This document shows positions 1 through 10,640 of a stretch of 64,000 bases of DNA, piece after piece. The notes beneath the pieces were generated by a model. That model was not told the DNA's origin. It saw only the letters and a program-made list of their open reading frames with translations, and did not search any database. The position numbers were made by a program, and so were the translations under genes. The first letter of the stretch is position 1. Every line of letters begins with the position of its first letter. This stretch comes from Zarea fungicola. Lineage: Eukaryota; Ascomycota; Sordariomycetes; Hypocreales; Cordycipitaceae. The stretch is from NCBI GenBank assembly GCA_900169235.1, contig FWCC01000123.1, positions 62,001 to 126,000 of the forward strand, written 5' to 3'.

Positions 1-524
1 CAGATCGTGACATTACTCCATGCATCGGCAGCTTCCTACCGATTGCAATGGATGCTCATTTGCAAACAAGAACAGGTAGTAGGAAAAAGTGGCAATTGAC
101 GATCTTGCAATGGTAATTAATTACAGGACAGAGTGCATGTTTCTTCTCACCTTCACGAAAACAAGAAAGGCAGAAGAAAAATGAAAAGAGGACATGACAG
201 CAAGACAAGGTTGGTGAAGTGAGTGGCAGGCTGCCAATTTATTCGAAATGCTATCTATAGTTTGCTCAGCGGCAGAAAATGCATTGCCGCGAGTCTTCAT
301 TATCCCTAATCGAGTTTGATCAAAACGCCATTTATCCCGAGAACGGATCTATTCATCCACGCCATGAAACATAAATCAAAGCAAATTATCGTGTAGACAA
401 AGAAAAGCGCATGGGACTATATGTCTATATAGCCGCATGCAGGTGCCGCTTGTGTATGCGAGTACAAAGTTTCCTCATTTTTTTTTAAAAAACTCCTCAT
501 GAACAAAAAAGATGGATACGCCTT
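1..524. other. 3' flank of glutamine synthetase, no gene seen
   Basis: Downstream side of the minus-strand glutamine synthetase. It probably contains that gene's 3' UTR, with a T-rich tract just after the stop. No reading frame with recognisable protein content and no RNA gene was seen. Confidence 0.5.
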
Positions 525-1852
525 TTACAGCTTGCCAAAGATTGAAGTCATGAGAATCTTGGTCACACGGTAAGGGTCAGCGTTGGAGGCGGGACGGCGA
601 TCCTCGAAGTAACCGAAACCCTTTGCGGCAGTCTCGCGGGGAATGCGAATGGAGCAACCACGGTTGGCAACACCGTAGGTGAACTGGTCGATGGAACCAG
701 TCTCGTAGCTGCCAGTGAGACGCTGCTCGTTGTCCTCGCCGTACTCCTTGATGCACTCCTCGTGATGGGGCTCGAGCTGCTTGAGAGCAGACTCGATGTG
801 AGCCATACCGCCCTCGACACGCATCTCCTTGGTGGAGAAGTTGGTGTGCATGCCGGCGCCGTTCCAGGCACCCTTGACGGGCTTGGGGTGGACGGAAACC
901 TTGACGCCAAAGTCCTCAGCAACACGCGACAGGAAGAAGCGAGAGATCCAGAGCTGGTCACCCATGGCAATGCCCTCAACGGGGCCGACCTGGTACTCCC
1001 ACTGAGCAGGCATCACCTCGGCGTTGGTACCGGAAATTGAGATGCCGGCATAGAGGCAGGCCTTGTAGTGCGCCTCGACGATGTCACGCATGACAACCTT
1101 GCTTGCACCGACACCGCAGTAGTAGGGGCCCTGAGGAGCAGGGAAACCGCCGACAGGCCAGCCGAATGGGCGGTCATCGAGATCGAGGAAGGTGTATTCC
1201 TGCTCGAGGCCGAACCAGGGCTCGTGCTCGGCATAGGCCTCCATGACCTTGGCACATTCATGGCGGTAGTTGAACTTGTTGGGGGTGCCGTCAGGGTTCC
1301 AGCACTCAGAGAGGACGATGATGTTGGGTGAACCACGGAAGGGGTCGGGGTAGATGGCGACAGGACGCAGGTAGACATCCGAGTTCTCACCAGGTGCCTG
1401 GTTGGTGGAGGAGCCGTCGAAGTTCCAGACAGGCAGGTTCTCGGTCTTGTAGCCGCCCTCAATCTCTTTCAGAGTCTAAAAAGTTTGGCCATGGTTAGCA
1501 ACTGGAAAAGGGAAACAACGGAAACGGCAATGTATGCAGAAATAAGGACGGGTAAACGTACTCGGGACTTGGAACGAGTCTCGCCGGTAGAGTCGATCCA
1601 GACATATTCGGCCATGATCTGGCCCTTCTGGTCGAGCTTCAGGTACTTGTTGAGCTGGAATGAGTCAGTATTGCGGGTTGTACTTTGCATTCGATTCAGG
1701 CGGTGCGTACTGTCTCCGTTTTGGAGGTGAAGGCATATCGGTTTGACTATGGATTGATAATGGTTAGCCTTGTAATCAGAGGATGAAATTGTGTCGCTCC
1801 CCAAACCACAAATCGATGTGCGATTTCCGGCCGAGGGGAGACAACTTACCAT
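525..1852 (-). CDS. gln1: Glutamine synthetase, four exons including two tiny 5' exons
   Basis: Cytosolic type II glutamine synthetase, which makes glutamine from glutamate, ammonia and ATP. The exons I infer on the minus strand are 1852-1850 (the ATG alone), 1746-1711 (36 nt), 1654-1562 and 1475-525. Spliced together they give 360 residues, matching the usual 355-360 of fungal enzymes. The 36-nt exon encodes a stretch ending SKTET that joins to LNKYLKLDQ, which is how fungal GS N-termini read. Visible motifs are DGSSTNQA near residue 62, [15 protein letters not shown] (glutamate and ammonia site) and GCSIRIPR (ATP and substrate site). The donors GTAAGT, GTACGC and GTACGT and acceptors ending TAG, CAG and TAG are all canonical. 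The enzyme is certain; the 5' exons are inferred from frame and conservation. An alternative start inside the second intron (ATG near 1691) would replace the N-terminus. Confidence 0.93.
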
Positions 1853-2333
1853 GATGGCGGTTTGTGTGTCTGTGTCTGTATGTGTTTGTGTGTGTTGGTA
1901 TGAAATAAGAAGATGCAATCCAAAATATACCACGCGGACCGTGAAAATTGGAAAGAGGGATAATACCAGGGCAAGGAATTTCTGGCTCGGGGTAGCGGGC
2001 GGGTGGAGGGTTTTATCCTGTTGACGAGACGAATTTGGCTTTGAGTGCGCGCGACGATCGAAACCAAGGCAAAGCCCACCAAAGATAAGGAAGACATGTG
2101 GTGGCTGTTCGCGGCGGGGAGAGGGGGGGTGGGCTTGTGGCATGGTGGGGTAGGGGTGTGTGGGTTCCTTGAATCATTCGCTATTCATGTGCAACTAAAG
2201 GCCTGCCTCACCCCTATGCACACCTTTACGCCCTTAGCCTCGCCGCGCTAGAAAACGAGCCCTGGAAAGCACCACAGCCAGGCCTTTTCGTTATCAGTAA
2301 CCATCTGGAAGCCAAGCAGCAGCCAGCATTCAG

Positions 2334-2511
2334 GTACGGAGTACTCCGTACTACTACGGAGTACAGCGGGAGAGTACAGTCCTGCGTGGACACCGGGCCA
2401 TCGGTACCTGCTGCCTGGGTACGGAGTACAGAAGGTACTCGTCCAATTTTTTTCTTTCATCTTTTCCAGGGATCCAGCCACCAGCTGCGCCCTACAAGTC
2501 TGTACGGAGTA
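2334..2511. repeat. Cluster of TACGGAGTA palindromic motifs
   Basis: GTACGGAGTAC occurs at 2334-2344, overlaps an inverted TACTCCGTAC at 2342-2351, and is followed by ACTACGGAGTAC at about 2353. It recurs at 2419-2429 and, as TACGGAGTA, at 2503-2511. Single copies lie elsewhere in the window (13025-13033, 31733-31741). The core is palindromic (GTAC-GGA-GTAC and its complement). It could be a dispersed repeat end, a microsatellite-like sequence or a binding site. Confidence 0.5.
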
Positions 2512-3611
2512 GGTAATACTGAGTACATAATGCAATGAGTTATTCTGAGCCGAGAAAGAATTTCGGGGGAGGGGTATGAATCCCAATGAGCGATATTTCA
2601 TTCATTACGGTGTACGGATTATGTATTCAAGATGGCTTGAGAATGAATCATGTTTGATTATCAAAAAAGGGAGTACGCAGCCGCTTGGGGTCTGAAAAAG
2701 TATGTACTGGGTAAGGACCTTGTCTCGTGTACTCTCTATCAGTACAAAATCTGTCGGCAGGGCTGTGTTGGGAGATATTTTTGGATGGGCGGCCGCTTGC
2801 GGCGCAGCAAAAGACAGCCAAACCCAGTGCCAGTGTAGACTTTGACAGCCCGCTGGAAGAGTGATGCAGGGACCTGGAGTAGTGGAGGACCACCTCCCTC
2901 GTGTTTTTGGGCCGTCATCACACTGCTGATTTTTAGGGCGTGGTGCTCGTGTGAGCCGCCACCCCAGCCCCCTGTATTACAGTGCCGGAGTGCCTAGCAT
3001 CCACTGTACTGGCAGGACCTGAGCGGTGTCGTGACAACCGAGAGTAACCCACATTGGCCAAAGCCCACCTACCGTTGGAGCCGTGTCCAGATTCACTCCG
3101 TCCGGCCTCACTCACATGGATATAGACGGTTACTGGCTGAAAGGCTTCTGCCGGATACTTGCGGAGCCGCCGACGTAGTCGGACGGAAATACCAAGGCAG
3201 TCAAAAAGCCCACTGAAATTGCAGTTGGACAAGGAGCAAAATTGTTGGTGCTTGTTCAGGAATACGTTTAGCAATCAGCCGTTTTCTTTTTCTTTTCCCC
3301 TTCATGGGTTATTATTGCAATTGGTGGTTACATAGAGGTGTATACCTTGTCTTGAGGGATATAATTTCGCCCCCGGTTTCAAAGTACATCAGGCATGTCG
3401 AATGTGACATCGTTGGCTACTTACTGGCGAGGTACTGTGCAGAGTAGCTGCAAGGGGAGCTATGGGGATGGCGGCGGCTACAATCCACTGAAGCACCCCT
3501 GCGTGCCGTAAGGCGACTGTGGTAAATGCCTCGAATGGAATCAGCAGCCACAAATAGTCTCCTTGTAGGTAACAAATGTGGTGGCTTGATAAAAGGCTTT
3601 TTGTAATGAAT

Positions 3612-3840
3612 CATAAAAGCCTTGAAATACGTGACACGAATGCATTGCCATAACTAATACTGGCGGTGCCTTGCTGAGAAGTTCTGGCCCTGCGCGCCAT
3701 AAAGTCCTTGACTCGAATGCATTGCCATAAATAGGTAGGTAATAATGGCGGAAGCTCGCTGAAGGTTCTGGCCCTGCGGCCCCTGCCCGCCATAAGCCCT
3801 TGGCTCGACTGCCTTACTGAGTACCTAGGTAGGTAGGTGC
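3612..3840. repeat. Diverged tandem repeat, about 90-bp unit, 2.5 copies
   Basis: Copy A runs 3612-3697, copy B 3698-3790 and a partial copy C 3791-3840. Each starts CATAA(A)-GCCTTG or similar. A and B share GAATGCATTGCCATAA and GTTCTGGCCCTGCG. C keeps only the start and then runs into AGGTAGGTAGG. The copies differ by indels, so this is an old tandem duplication in non-coding DNA. Confidence 0.7.
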
Positions 3841-6222
3841 TTAGTGGGGCGAGCTGGTGAGGCTTGTAAGTCAACGTCTCTTGCAATGTTGGCCCGGAAC
3901 AACGTCTCGCTACTCAATGTCTGAAAATCCATGGTTGACTGTCAGCGTCTCGGGTATTCGGAACGATTAATAGTGAAACATGGAGACAGGGTCGCAGAAA
4001 ACAGTGAGATGTAGCCCGTGTCTGAGAAGCATACCATCAGAACCATGACTTGGAAACGTGCAGCAAATAACTGTGTAAATCATGTCTCTTTACATCCTGA
4101 CATATGGCAAGGACCGAGAAATTCCTCCTCTCCTCGTTCTTTCCATGACAAGTCCCTGGCATGCGTTGCACGACAAATTGGTTCTCCTGGATTGCTCGCA
4201 CGACAGCATTTGTGACCCCAAGATTTGTAAGGAATGATCTGCAACTTGAAAAACACTGGAATTGATTCTCGACCTTGATAGCGAATCAAATTCCTCTGGT
4301 GCGTCAGATCAGCCTTGTGTCACTCGTACGAGAGTTGTGTTAGCAAGGGAAATCTATATCCTTGCGGGACAGCGGCGGAGATAAAATAAAACAGCCATGC
4401 TCATTCGCATAGAATTCTGACACCGATGGCTCTTTTCGATATACTAGTTAAACACATGCTTCTCATTTGCAATACCATTTCATAGCGGAGCCTCAACGCC
4501 GTGCCGAGTGGCATGGACCAAGCATGCATTACATGGTACGCCTGCCACGCTACTTTGCTCAACCGAAGTAGCCCGAGTTTAGCATTACTATGTACCAGTT
4601 CGGTGATCGGGAAACGGCAAGACGCCCAACGAGTTTGCTCTCGACTCTGGGGTTTCGTCCAAAATGCGGAGGGTATGCCTATTGTAGCTACTCCACGTAT
4701 CATTCATTACATTGTACATGTAGAGCATGTAGATTCAAGTTCTCTTTGCATGTATCCAAGTACCATCAAAGAGAACTCCACAACTGTCGTTGGTCCTTGG
4801 CCAATCATGGCGGCGCTCCAGTGCAATGTTATCGCTGCACTCCGATTGGCCCAGGCAGAGCACAAAGGTTGTTTGTAGAGAGCCTATTTTTATTTTAAAG
4901 CGCGGTGGCAATGGACTTGGCTTTAACTCAGCCAGCATTCAAGGTTTTATGGTTCCGAGGCTCGTTGCACTGGCGTTGCGACACTACTACACTAATACAC
5001 TATTTTCGGCATCGGCGACAGCGAAACTTATTCAACTAGATATTAATTGCGCCGTCCGGAGCAGAATGTACCGTACCGCATTTACGTCGGTATGTACAGT
5101 AGATTGCACATGCACCAGCGCAGCCACAAACGACTAATAATTACTCCAACCCGTAAGCTTCGTCCGATTAGCGGGCAATAACCCGACAAAGTAGTTGCAG
5201 AAAGGGGACCAAATGGCTGCAGCAGCATTTCGCCTTGCTCCAGAACTAGCACAAGAGGCAGACCTTATCTTTAATCTACAGACACCCCCCTCCCCTCCAT
5301 TTATCTTGATAACCTTTATCCAGCATTGGGAATAGTTACACGCACGAATTATGTACAGACTCCGTAATTATCCTCGTCCTCATTTGCTCCGCGTCGTCTC
5401 ACGACAATCCACCGGCCCTATATCGGCCGGCTGGCTCAACTTCTTCCTACAGCTTTTCTGCTTGGCCTCTCCTCCCCCACGTCCTGACGAAACCCCGACC
5501 CGCCCCCGATCAGAGGTTGTTCGATCCACTGTCAGAGGACACATAGACCCCTGGATCAGTGATGCTTTAATGAGGAGCATTTTGAGTGCCTCTGACTCCC
5601 TCCGGAAACGGAGCCACTCTCACGTTTTTTCCTGCTGTCAAACTACGTTACCATCAACAAACCACATTGTATGGATTACTCAAACGCCCCGTTCAATGCT
5701 TCCGCAGAAATGCCTCGAAATCTCCAAAGAGAAGACTCGTAAATTCTTGTTATCGTTATCTCTTCCGCCGACGACGCAGCACACCACCCTTGTCCAGAAC
5801 CCCACACACTCAAACGCTGTCGGTAATAGCTGGCCAGAGAGTTGCTCAGAATGACTCCATGTTCCTGATTGGCCTTCCTCAGGGCCGAGAAAATTATACC
5901 GGCAACGGAACCTCGCCTGCATCAAACCACAGCAAGCATGTGATGTTACGATAGTTCTAAAACACTTGCCTCAATGTTTCCCCGACAGACATAATCCCTT
6001 TTGGGATGTGTTGATTGACTTTTTTTTTCATCTATTATATTCCATCTTGATTTGCGCTGATCAATGCGTATCGCGTGACTACGGTTGTCTGCCAAGCAGC
6101 CGCTAGTTACATTATTTATCGTGTGTAGTTCGTGGACAGCCAACGTCACATAACTAATCCTCCCAAGCCCTTGGTTCACCAAGTGCATCGCGCCTCGACG
6201 AACCAGTTCCTGCACGCCATCG

Positions 6223-7442
6223 TCATAGCTTGAGAATTTCATCCGCGGGAATGCCCCAGTGCCAACTCGCCAAAAACATGGCACCAACGCTGATCGTCAC
6301 GGCCATCAAGAAGTTGACGTCATTGTTATCCAATAGATCGAGTCCGCTCTCCACGACCCGCGATGGGAGTCCCTTGGCAGGCGCTTTACCCTTGGTGCCG
6401 ACATCATTTTTGTCGCTCGTTGTCGTCGTCGTTGTTGTCGTAGTGTTAACCATGGCGCGGCTTCCACCCTCACCCTCTACAATTTTGCCCGTCCGGACAT
6501 CCTTCACCGAGCGCTGCAGCACGGCGCCCAGCACGCTGTCCAGAATGGTGCCCATGAAGCCGCATCCGACCAAGAAGCCCATAAACACTCTGCGGTCCTG
6601 CATCGTCCACGGCGCGCCGCCGCCCAGCGTAGCTGCCGACTCTTCGCCGCACGTGGGCAGGAACAGGATGCCCGTCGTCACAATGAGCAGCGAGCCAAAC
6701 AGACCCGCGCCAAGACCCAGCAGTGTCACGCCGCCATTGGTGCCGGGCGGCACGCTGCGCAGGCCGAGCGAGGTGATGAGGCGCGGCTGCGCGCTCGACA
6801 GGATGCCTAGCTCGGAGCTGAAGGTATCGGCCGCCACGGCGGCATAGTTTGCAATGATGCCCACGACCAGAACGTCACTGCCGTATGAGTAGCACATGGA
6901 GCCCGATGGGTTCGCGGCGTTGGGGTCGGCGTAGGCGGCGGCGCGCTGGTGAAGCTGGCGCGCGTGGAGGACGGACAGGACGGATGCGACGAGGGAGTTG
7001 GCAAAGACTAGGTAAGGGGAGGTGGTTTTCTTGTCAGCGGGCGGCTTCCAAACAACCCAGGGATTCAAATCCCGTAGTCTGGGAGGGTGGTTCTCCGCCA
7101 CCTACTTACCTTGAACATGCGTTCTTGGGCCTTCGCCTCCCGAGGCGCCCGTGGCATTCAGCGTAAGCTTGGCCTTGATATCCTTCTTAATCTGTCCGAC
7201 GACCCGCATTAGCATGTCCCAATCTTCGTAGCTGGTGGTTATCATCCCGCAAATACCTTTGTAACTCGGGTTCCGGCGAGGAAAAAGACGCCCAGGAGCA
7301 CAAATGGCAAGTTCCACGGATGGTATGCGTGCGCGACAGCCGTGGCAGCGGCGGCCACGAGGCCTATTGGCGTTAGCGACCTCCTGACGGCAGCAAATCC
7401 GACCAGCGCCAGTGTCGCTGGCACGGCAATAACGGGCTTCAT
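6223..7442 (-). CDS. TMEM19/DUF92 (VTE6-like) multi-pass membrane protein
   Basis: Three exons (7442-7257, 7191-7110, 7007-6223) give a 350-residue integral membrane protein of the DUF92/TMEM19 family. Plant VTE6 of this family is a phytyl-phosphate kinase; the fungal role is not known to me. Hydrophobic segments start at the N-terminus (after MKPVIAVPATLALVGF) and recur through the protein. Family-typical stretches are the glycine-rich GTNGGVTLLGLGAG and CGFMGTILDSVLGAVLQ. A run of about nine threonines (plus strand near 6415-6450) lies in a loop near residue 270 and is probably a slippage-prone codon repeat. The start is an ATG and all three exons join in frame with GTATTT and GTAAGT donors. 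The middle exon is only 82 nt. Confidence 0.85.
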
Positions 7443-7834
7443 TGTGCAGCTGTTTTCCAGTCAGATGTGAATGGCCCAGCTTAGATGCTACAAACCTTAA
7501 TGTGTGGGCGATGCAAAGAGGCTATTTCTTGAGAGGGACGAGGTCGTATTGAAATTGGCACTCGTGGCGGGGCTGGAGACATGTCAGCAGCATTTCTCAA
7601 CGGCCTCCACCCACTTTGCTGCGTTCATCTTTGACGGCTAATAAAAGAACACGTTGCAGCAGGAAAAAGGTAATTCTTTTGATTTTGATGCATTTTGCAG
7701 TAGTTAAATCTTAAGTGAGATGACAGATATTGAAAGCTTCACGGCCGAAAATAATTCAAGAAAATTGCCGAGCTAGAAGCACTTGACTAATTCAACCAAT
7801 AGCTCGCTACCAGCAACCAACAGTCTCAATGGTA
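7443..7834. other. Intergenic region, no gene seen
   Basis: This lies between the TMEM19-like ATG and the 3' end of the carotenoid oxygenase gene, which points the same way. It must contain the promoter of the former and the 3' UTR of the latter. No further coding content was recognised. Confidence 0.5.
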
Positions 7835-9639
7835 TCATGCAGCCGGGGCATGCAGCCCGTGGAGTCCAATCGGAATGGCAAACTCCGCTTCGGCTCGTCC
7901 AATCTCCGTCAGCGTCTTTGCATCCAGACACATCAAATATGACCTCTTCCCTTCTCCATCTAGCACCACGCTGAGCACCACGCCGTCGTCCTCGTCCGTC
8001 GCCCCCGGTCGCGCCACGAAGATAGGCTCACCGGGGGTGTGCCCATTTGGTCCCGCCCATACGAGCGCATCACGCGAGTGAAGATCGGTCTTGACGATGC
8101 AGTCGCTGATCGCCGTGCTCAGGCCGCGGCTCGGCGCGCTGTAGACATAGCGATACGGCCGGCAGGCGTACGCGCGGTTGATGGTTGGCATCTCGCCGAT
8201 ATGGGGCATAGGAATCGCGAGGACCTCCTCAGCCGTGGCATGAGCAGCTTCCGCATCAGTCTGTTTGGTGGCCGGCATGGTGAAGCGCCGGCGTGCAAAG
8301 CGCGGCGCCATGGCCTCCACCACGCCACTTTCTGCCCAGAACTTGTCCGCGGCGCCCTGGCGGTTCAAGAGCACGTCATAGTACACCGCAAACATGGGTG
8401 CCGTTGTCTCATAGTGCACATAGTCGAGGTTCAGATGAGTCTGTAGCACCCCGTCCTCCGTCGCCGTCGTCTCCTCAAAAGCATTTATGGAGTGGAAGAA
8501 GAACCCCGCGGGTGTCGAGAAGCGTGCGACCACGCCAGCTCCGTGCCGCCTGTCCACAACAATCCACTGGCACCGTGCAGACTTGTCAAACGGCTTCATG
8601 GCCTCGAGAAGATTGCCCGTCCAAGCAATCTTCGCGCCCGCCCATGCGAGGTGCGATGACGGGATGCAGAGGACCACGTAGCTCTGCGTGAGGAAGAAAC
8701 TGTGGATGTAGGCGGGCCTCACATCACGTCCTGCGATGGTGGCAATGATATCTGTGGTGCCCGTCTTTGCGTTTACGCGAAAGAAGCGATATGTGGGAGA
8801 CCGTCCAAAGGCGAGGTTCACATTGAACATGTCGCCCGTCTCATCGTCAAGCTGCGCATGTGACATGGAGAGCGGGCCTTTGAGGTCCGGGTGAAAGCGC
8901 TCCTGAGACCCTGTGTCAACTACCTCCAGACTATCCTTATCAAGGCTTTGGAAAAGCGTCGCATCAGTCGTGACGACAATGTTGTCGGTGCTGACGCTAC
9001 GGTGGCCCGAGGCAGCCGTCGCCGTCTTGGTTAAGCCCGGGACGTTGCGCAGCACCACAACATTGTTGTCAATAGACTTGTCGAAACGGGCCATGGCTTT
9101 TGCGTAGAGGCCAACACAAGGGTCACTCCTCTGTGCGAAGGTGATGCCGGTCCGCCATCCTCTCTTCTTGACTTGCTCAATGTACTTTTCGCCCTGTCGG
9201 CGGGACGAGTACGTGACTGTTGTCTCACCGCCAGATGTATGAGGTGCAGCAATGTCGAATCGATGTGTATGCGCAAATCCATCGAACCAATGCGATATAT
9301 AGTATGTACCGCGCTCGGCTGTCTCAAGCTCCCCAACGCCGGGACCGGTGCGATACAAGGCACCGGCAGCGTAGGCAGGTATTGTGCCGTTGACGTGAAG
9401 CTTCACAGGGCCGCGGTGCTCTGTAAGGCCGACAAACTGCAAGTGTGGCGGATGTAATCGCTCGTTAATAAAGCCATTCCATAATTTGCCGGTTTAGCTT
9501 CTGTTCTGTCACTTACACCCGCTTCATTGGGCCAGTCATGATATTTCCCGTCCAGATAGTTTTGCAGAGTCTCTTGCTGGTCGGCAATTTCATCGGCAGC
9601 TGTGCGCCTATAAGTTCCCGTGCTGCAACTAATTACCAT
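7835..9639 (-). CDS. Carotenoid cleavage oxygenase (CarT/CAO-2-like)
   Basis: Retinal pigment epithelial membrane protein family, an Fe(II) dioxygenase that splits carotenoid or stilbene double bonds. Two exons, 9639-9517 and 9436-7835, are joined by an 80-bp GTAAGT...TTGCAG intron to give 574 residues. The join produces DWPNEAGFVGLTEHRGP followed by ALYRTGPG and SHWFDGFAHTHRFD, the characteristic N-terminal block. The four iron-binding histidines are visible at about residue 234 (SHAQ), 286 (YIHSFF), 356 (FHSINAFEE) and 567 (GLHG). Length and the N-terminal block fit the torulene oxygenase type (Neurospora CAO-2, Fusarium CarT) better than the longer retinal-forming CarX, but substrate cannot be told by eye. 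No phytoene synthase, phytoene desaturase or opsin gene is adjacent. Confidence 0.88.
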
Positions 9640-10640
9640 GGTTTATTGTATGTTCCGTGTCTTTTCGATAAAGTATGTCAGGTGCCAAGGGGTGGGAGAG
9701 AGAAAAGTTTGTTTGCAATGTTTGCCGTTGACGTTTGTTTCAGGAAAGTTCGCATGGTGGCAGAGAGAGCCTTTTTCTATACAAATATTTCGCTAACCCG
9801 TAGCTTGCTGAGGTCCCAGCAGACCCCGAGAGTAGCCTGATTAGCCCTCCATCGAGGCTGGCTTGTCTTACGAAGATAAACCCGCAAGCTTCTTCCAATA
9901 TAGAACCATTTGGCAACTGCTGGATTTCAGTAGTTCCCGGCCTCAACCAGCAACCGATTACGCCAATATCATTCAATGGTACGGTAGCATGACACAAGTA
10001 TCAGCGGCCATTCGAGTTATTATCAATATGAATGACCCTCTTGGCCAGTATTCCGTACATCATTTGGAGTGTTCGAGGCTGCGGGTGGCGTTTTTCGGCC
10101 TGACAAGTACGCATGGCAATGCAGTGTACTCAGATACCAAGCCCACCCAGACACAAATCCTTGACGCATGAAACCTCAAGGATCGCACCGAATATTCCCC
10201 AAAACTATTCCAGAATTATTCCATAATTATGCCCCAGTTATTCCAGAATTAAAGGCTTATGAAGAATCAAATAAAATCATGGCACGGCATTATTTTCCAA
10301 TGCTGTTTCCGCAAAAACTGTGCCAGCGATTCCGAGCCGCGTGTTGTCTTTCTTGGCGACAACGCCACAACCTCGCGCTAGACAGTTTTCAGGGAAGCAT
10401 TTCGTAATTATAAGACACCACAGCAAATCACCGGCTCAAAAACAGAATATTCGAGCCATTATTGCTTTTTGTTTTTTCTTCCAGTATACTCTTTATCCGT
10501 TCCCACCATACACCCATACCGCAGAGATGCAAACCATACAGTCATGCCGCTGTGTCACATTGTTAATAAAGGGGGAAGCAAGATCGCAGCATTCCGGTTA
10601 TATACAAAAGGAGAAAAAATGCAGTTTAATGGAACGGTCT
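9640..10640. other. Intergenic region with short A/T-rich repeats
   Basis: This holds the promoter side of the carotenoid oxygenase gene and the 3' flank of the TinC-like gene. TATTCCAGAATTA occurs at 10206-10218 and 10239-10251, with a related TTATTCCATAATTA between them. Open frames here, for example plus 9863-10171, show no domain. I see no gene. Confidence 0.5.

Larger units (their letters stand above)
1853..6222. other. Long intergenic region with repeats, no supported gene
   Basis: A 4.4-kb stretch between the GS 5' end and the TMEM19-like gene. The first few hundred bases must hold the GS promoter and leader. It contains a cluster of TACGGAGTA motifs (2334-2511) and three diverged tandem copies of a roughly 90-bp unit (3612-3840). 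Several open frames of 100-170 codons exist on both strands, for example plus 5351-5854, but none shows a recognisable domain, consistent codon bias or convincing splice structure. I found no tRNA. Confidence 0.5.

Noticed and set aside
563..1462. Shadow frames in glutamine synthetase
   Set aside because: They overlap the GS coding exon in other frames and consist of S/T/R/P-rich translation.
5351..5854. 167-codon open frame on the plus strand
   Set aside because: Irregular codon use, no domain, and it lies in pyrimidine-rich non-coding-like sequence; no clear promoter or splice logic.
7040..7100. tRNA-like T-arm (GGATTCAAATCC) inside the second intron of the TMEM19-like gene
   Set aside because: No pairing acceptor or anticodon arms and the stem does not pair properly in the T position. 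It lies inside a short intron and reads as chance sequence.
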